Positions 5,955 through 6,352 of a DNA stretch of 6,352 bases are shown piece by piece. A program made the position numbers and the translations under genes. The stretch spans positions 1-6,352 of the forward strand of contig JARFQK010000363.1 of the NCBI GenBank assembly GCA_029287815.1, given 5' to 3'. Each line of letters begins with the position of its first letter. Positions within the stretch are counted from its first letter, which is position 1. Below the pieces are notes generated by a model that did not search any database, was not told the DNA's origin, and worked only from the letters and a program-made list of their open reading frames with translations. The stretch comes from Gammaproteobacteria bacterium. GTDB taxonomy: Bacteria; Pseudomonadota; Gammaproteobacteria; SZUA-229.

Positions 5955-5967
5955 TCTCCATCTTTTA

Positions 5968-6107
5968 CTAGCCCGCATTTCTCACCAGGATCACGGGAGC
6001 AGGCGCAGGATTCGTGCCCGTAAGCGCCGCTCTGGAGCGAAAAGCGTAGCAATAGCTACGGTTTGAGTGAAGAGCAAGCTAACGGGCACGAAGACCAGCC
6101 TGAACCG
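5968..6107 (-). repeat. 140-bp structured repeat, copy 2 (inverted)
   Basis: This is the reverse complement of 1-140 with seven substitutions. In repeat coordinates they are T22C, T23C, A27T, A54T, A90G, A91G and C115T. Changes 22/91 and 23/90 face each other in the 15-bp stem and keep both pairs (T-A to C-G), while A27T leaves one mismatch. The central palindrome becomes a 6-bp stem with a TATT loop. The CTAG end abuts the IS200 left end. Sequence beyond 6107 cannot be compared, because copy 1 begins at the window edge. Confidence 0.85.
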
Positions 6108-6193
6108 TGATAGGCATGCTTGAAAAACACACTGTATTGTCGATCATCGCAACTTGCTCGGTCTGGCCAATACCTTATCAATATGCGTCGCCG

Positions 6194-6215
6194 CCTGGTG
6201 AGAAATGCGGGCTAG
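6194..6215 (+). repeat. Isolated 22-bp tail copy of the 140-bp repeat
   Basis: These 22 bases, ending GAGAAATGCGGGCTAG, are identical to bases 119-140 of copy 1 and to the same part of copy 2. The preceding sequence does not match the repeat's hairpin part. It is either a truncated copy or a sign that the tail exists as an independent short motif. Confidence 0.75.
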
Positions 6216-6231
6216 TGAAGATAGCGCTTTC

Positions 6232-6248
6232 ATATCGGTGTTCGATAT
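6232..6248. promoter_or_regulatory. Dyad ATATCG-N5-CGATAT, possible operator
   Basis: Perfect 6-base half-sites are separated by GTGTT, 29 bases before the ATG at 6278. The size and placement would suit a dimeric regulator binding near the promoter of the partial plus-strand gene. No named regulator's consensus is recognised. Confidence 0.3.
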
Positions 6249-6277
6249 CATCTAATGACTTAGTATGTGGAACAGCA

Positions 6278-6352
6278 ATGAATCTGACTCTTAATTTTGA
6301 AGAAATCGCGCCTATGAAACACACCCCCAGATTAATACAGGCAGGCCTGGTG
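6278..6352 (+). CDS. Possible N-terminus of a gene cut off by the window edge
   Basis: ATG 6278 opens a frame of 25 codons that is still open at the window end (MNLTLNFEEIAPMKHTPRLI and onward). A second in-frame ATG at 6314 gives MKHTPRLIQAGLV, which looks like the beginning of a signal peptide (basic residues, then hydrophobic). Neither start has a strong ribosome site; GTGGAA lies about seven bases before the first. It is the only candidate gene on the plus strand. Too little is visible to assign a function, and it could be chance. Confidence 0.4.
   Translation, partial: MNLTLNFEEIAPMKHTPRLIQAGLV

Larger units (their letters stand above)
5326..5967 (-). mobile_element. IS200-type insertion sequence (IS200/IS605 family), complete tnpA only
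   Basis: An intact HUH transposase gene is flanked on each side by GC-rich subterminal hairpins (5336-5354 downstream, 5934-5954 upstream), as expected for IS200/IS605 ends, which lack terminal inverted repeats and make no target duplication. No tnpB or iscB gene is present. The ends are approximate. The left end in transposase orientation is placed at 5967 because the 140-bp repeat begins with CTAG at 5968. The right end is placed about ten bases beyond the downstream hairpin. Exact cleavage sites cannot be set without an empty-site comparison. Confidence 0.75.

Overview
The window looks like chromosomal DNA of a gammaproteobacterium. It has moderate GC and gene families common in that class: a DUF3299 lipoprotein-like secreted protein next to a LolD/FtsX-type ABC transporter, and a DUF3047 exported protein. 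Several families of short palindromic interspersed repeats fill nearly every intergenic gap. No rRNA, tRNA or other taxonomic marker is present, so the genus cannot be named. All complete genes lie on the minus strand. A single incomplete reading frame on the plus strand runs off the right edge.

Layout from left to right: a 140-bp structured repeat (1-140); a secreted DUF3047 protein (137-856), whose stop codon lies inside the last four bases of that repeat; a small palindromic repeat (973-1002); a six-helix potassium channel (1063-1731); a secreted DUF3299 protein (2001-2672); an inverted pair of REP-like hairpins and a second interspersed repeat (2799-2910); an ABC permease (2945-4201) and its ATPase (4213-4947), 11 bp apart; a 380-bp noncoding stretch with more copies of the same repeat families (5053-5268); an IS200-type element (about 5326-5967) with its HUH transposase and subterminal hairpins; a second, inverted copy of the 140-bp repeat (5968-6107); a 22-bp copy of that repeat's tail (6194-6215); and a short partial ORF (6278-6352).

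The ATPase, permease and DUF3299 gene probably form one functional unit, transcribed right to left. The permease has a histidine- and acid-rich loop, and this gene set resembles the zinc-regulated Zrg-type transport loci of Vibrio and relatives. A metal-related role is therefore likely but not proven. The DUF2796 (ZrgA-like) gene expected beside the ATPase is absent here, and repeats occupy its place. The channel and DUF3047 genes have their own gaps of about 200-270 bp and are probably separate transcription units.

The least explained structure is the 140-bp repeat. Its two copies are inverted, 95% identical and gap-free, and each folds into a long hairpin. Two of the seven differences in the outer stem are matched by complementary changes on the other arm. 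Both copies end sharply in CTAG, and the IS200 element begins directly after one of those ends.
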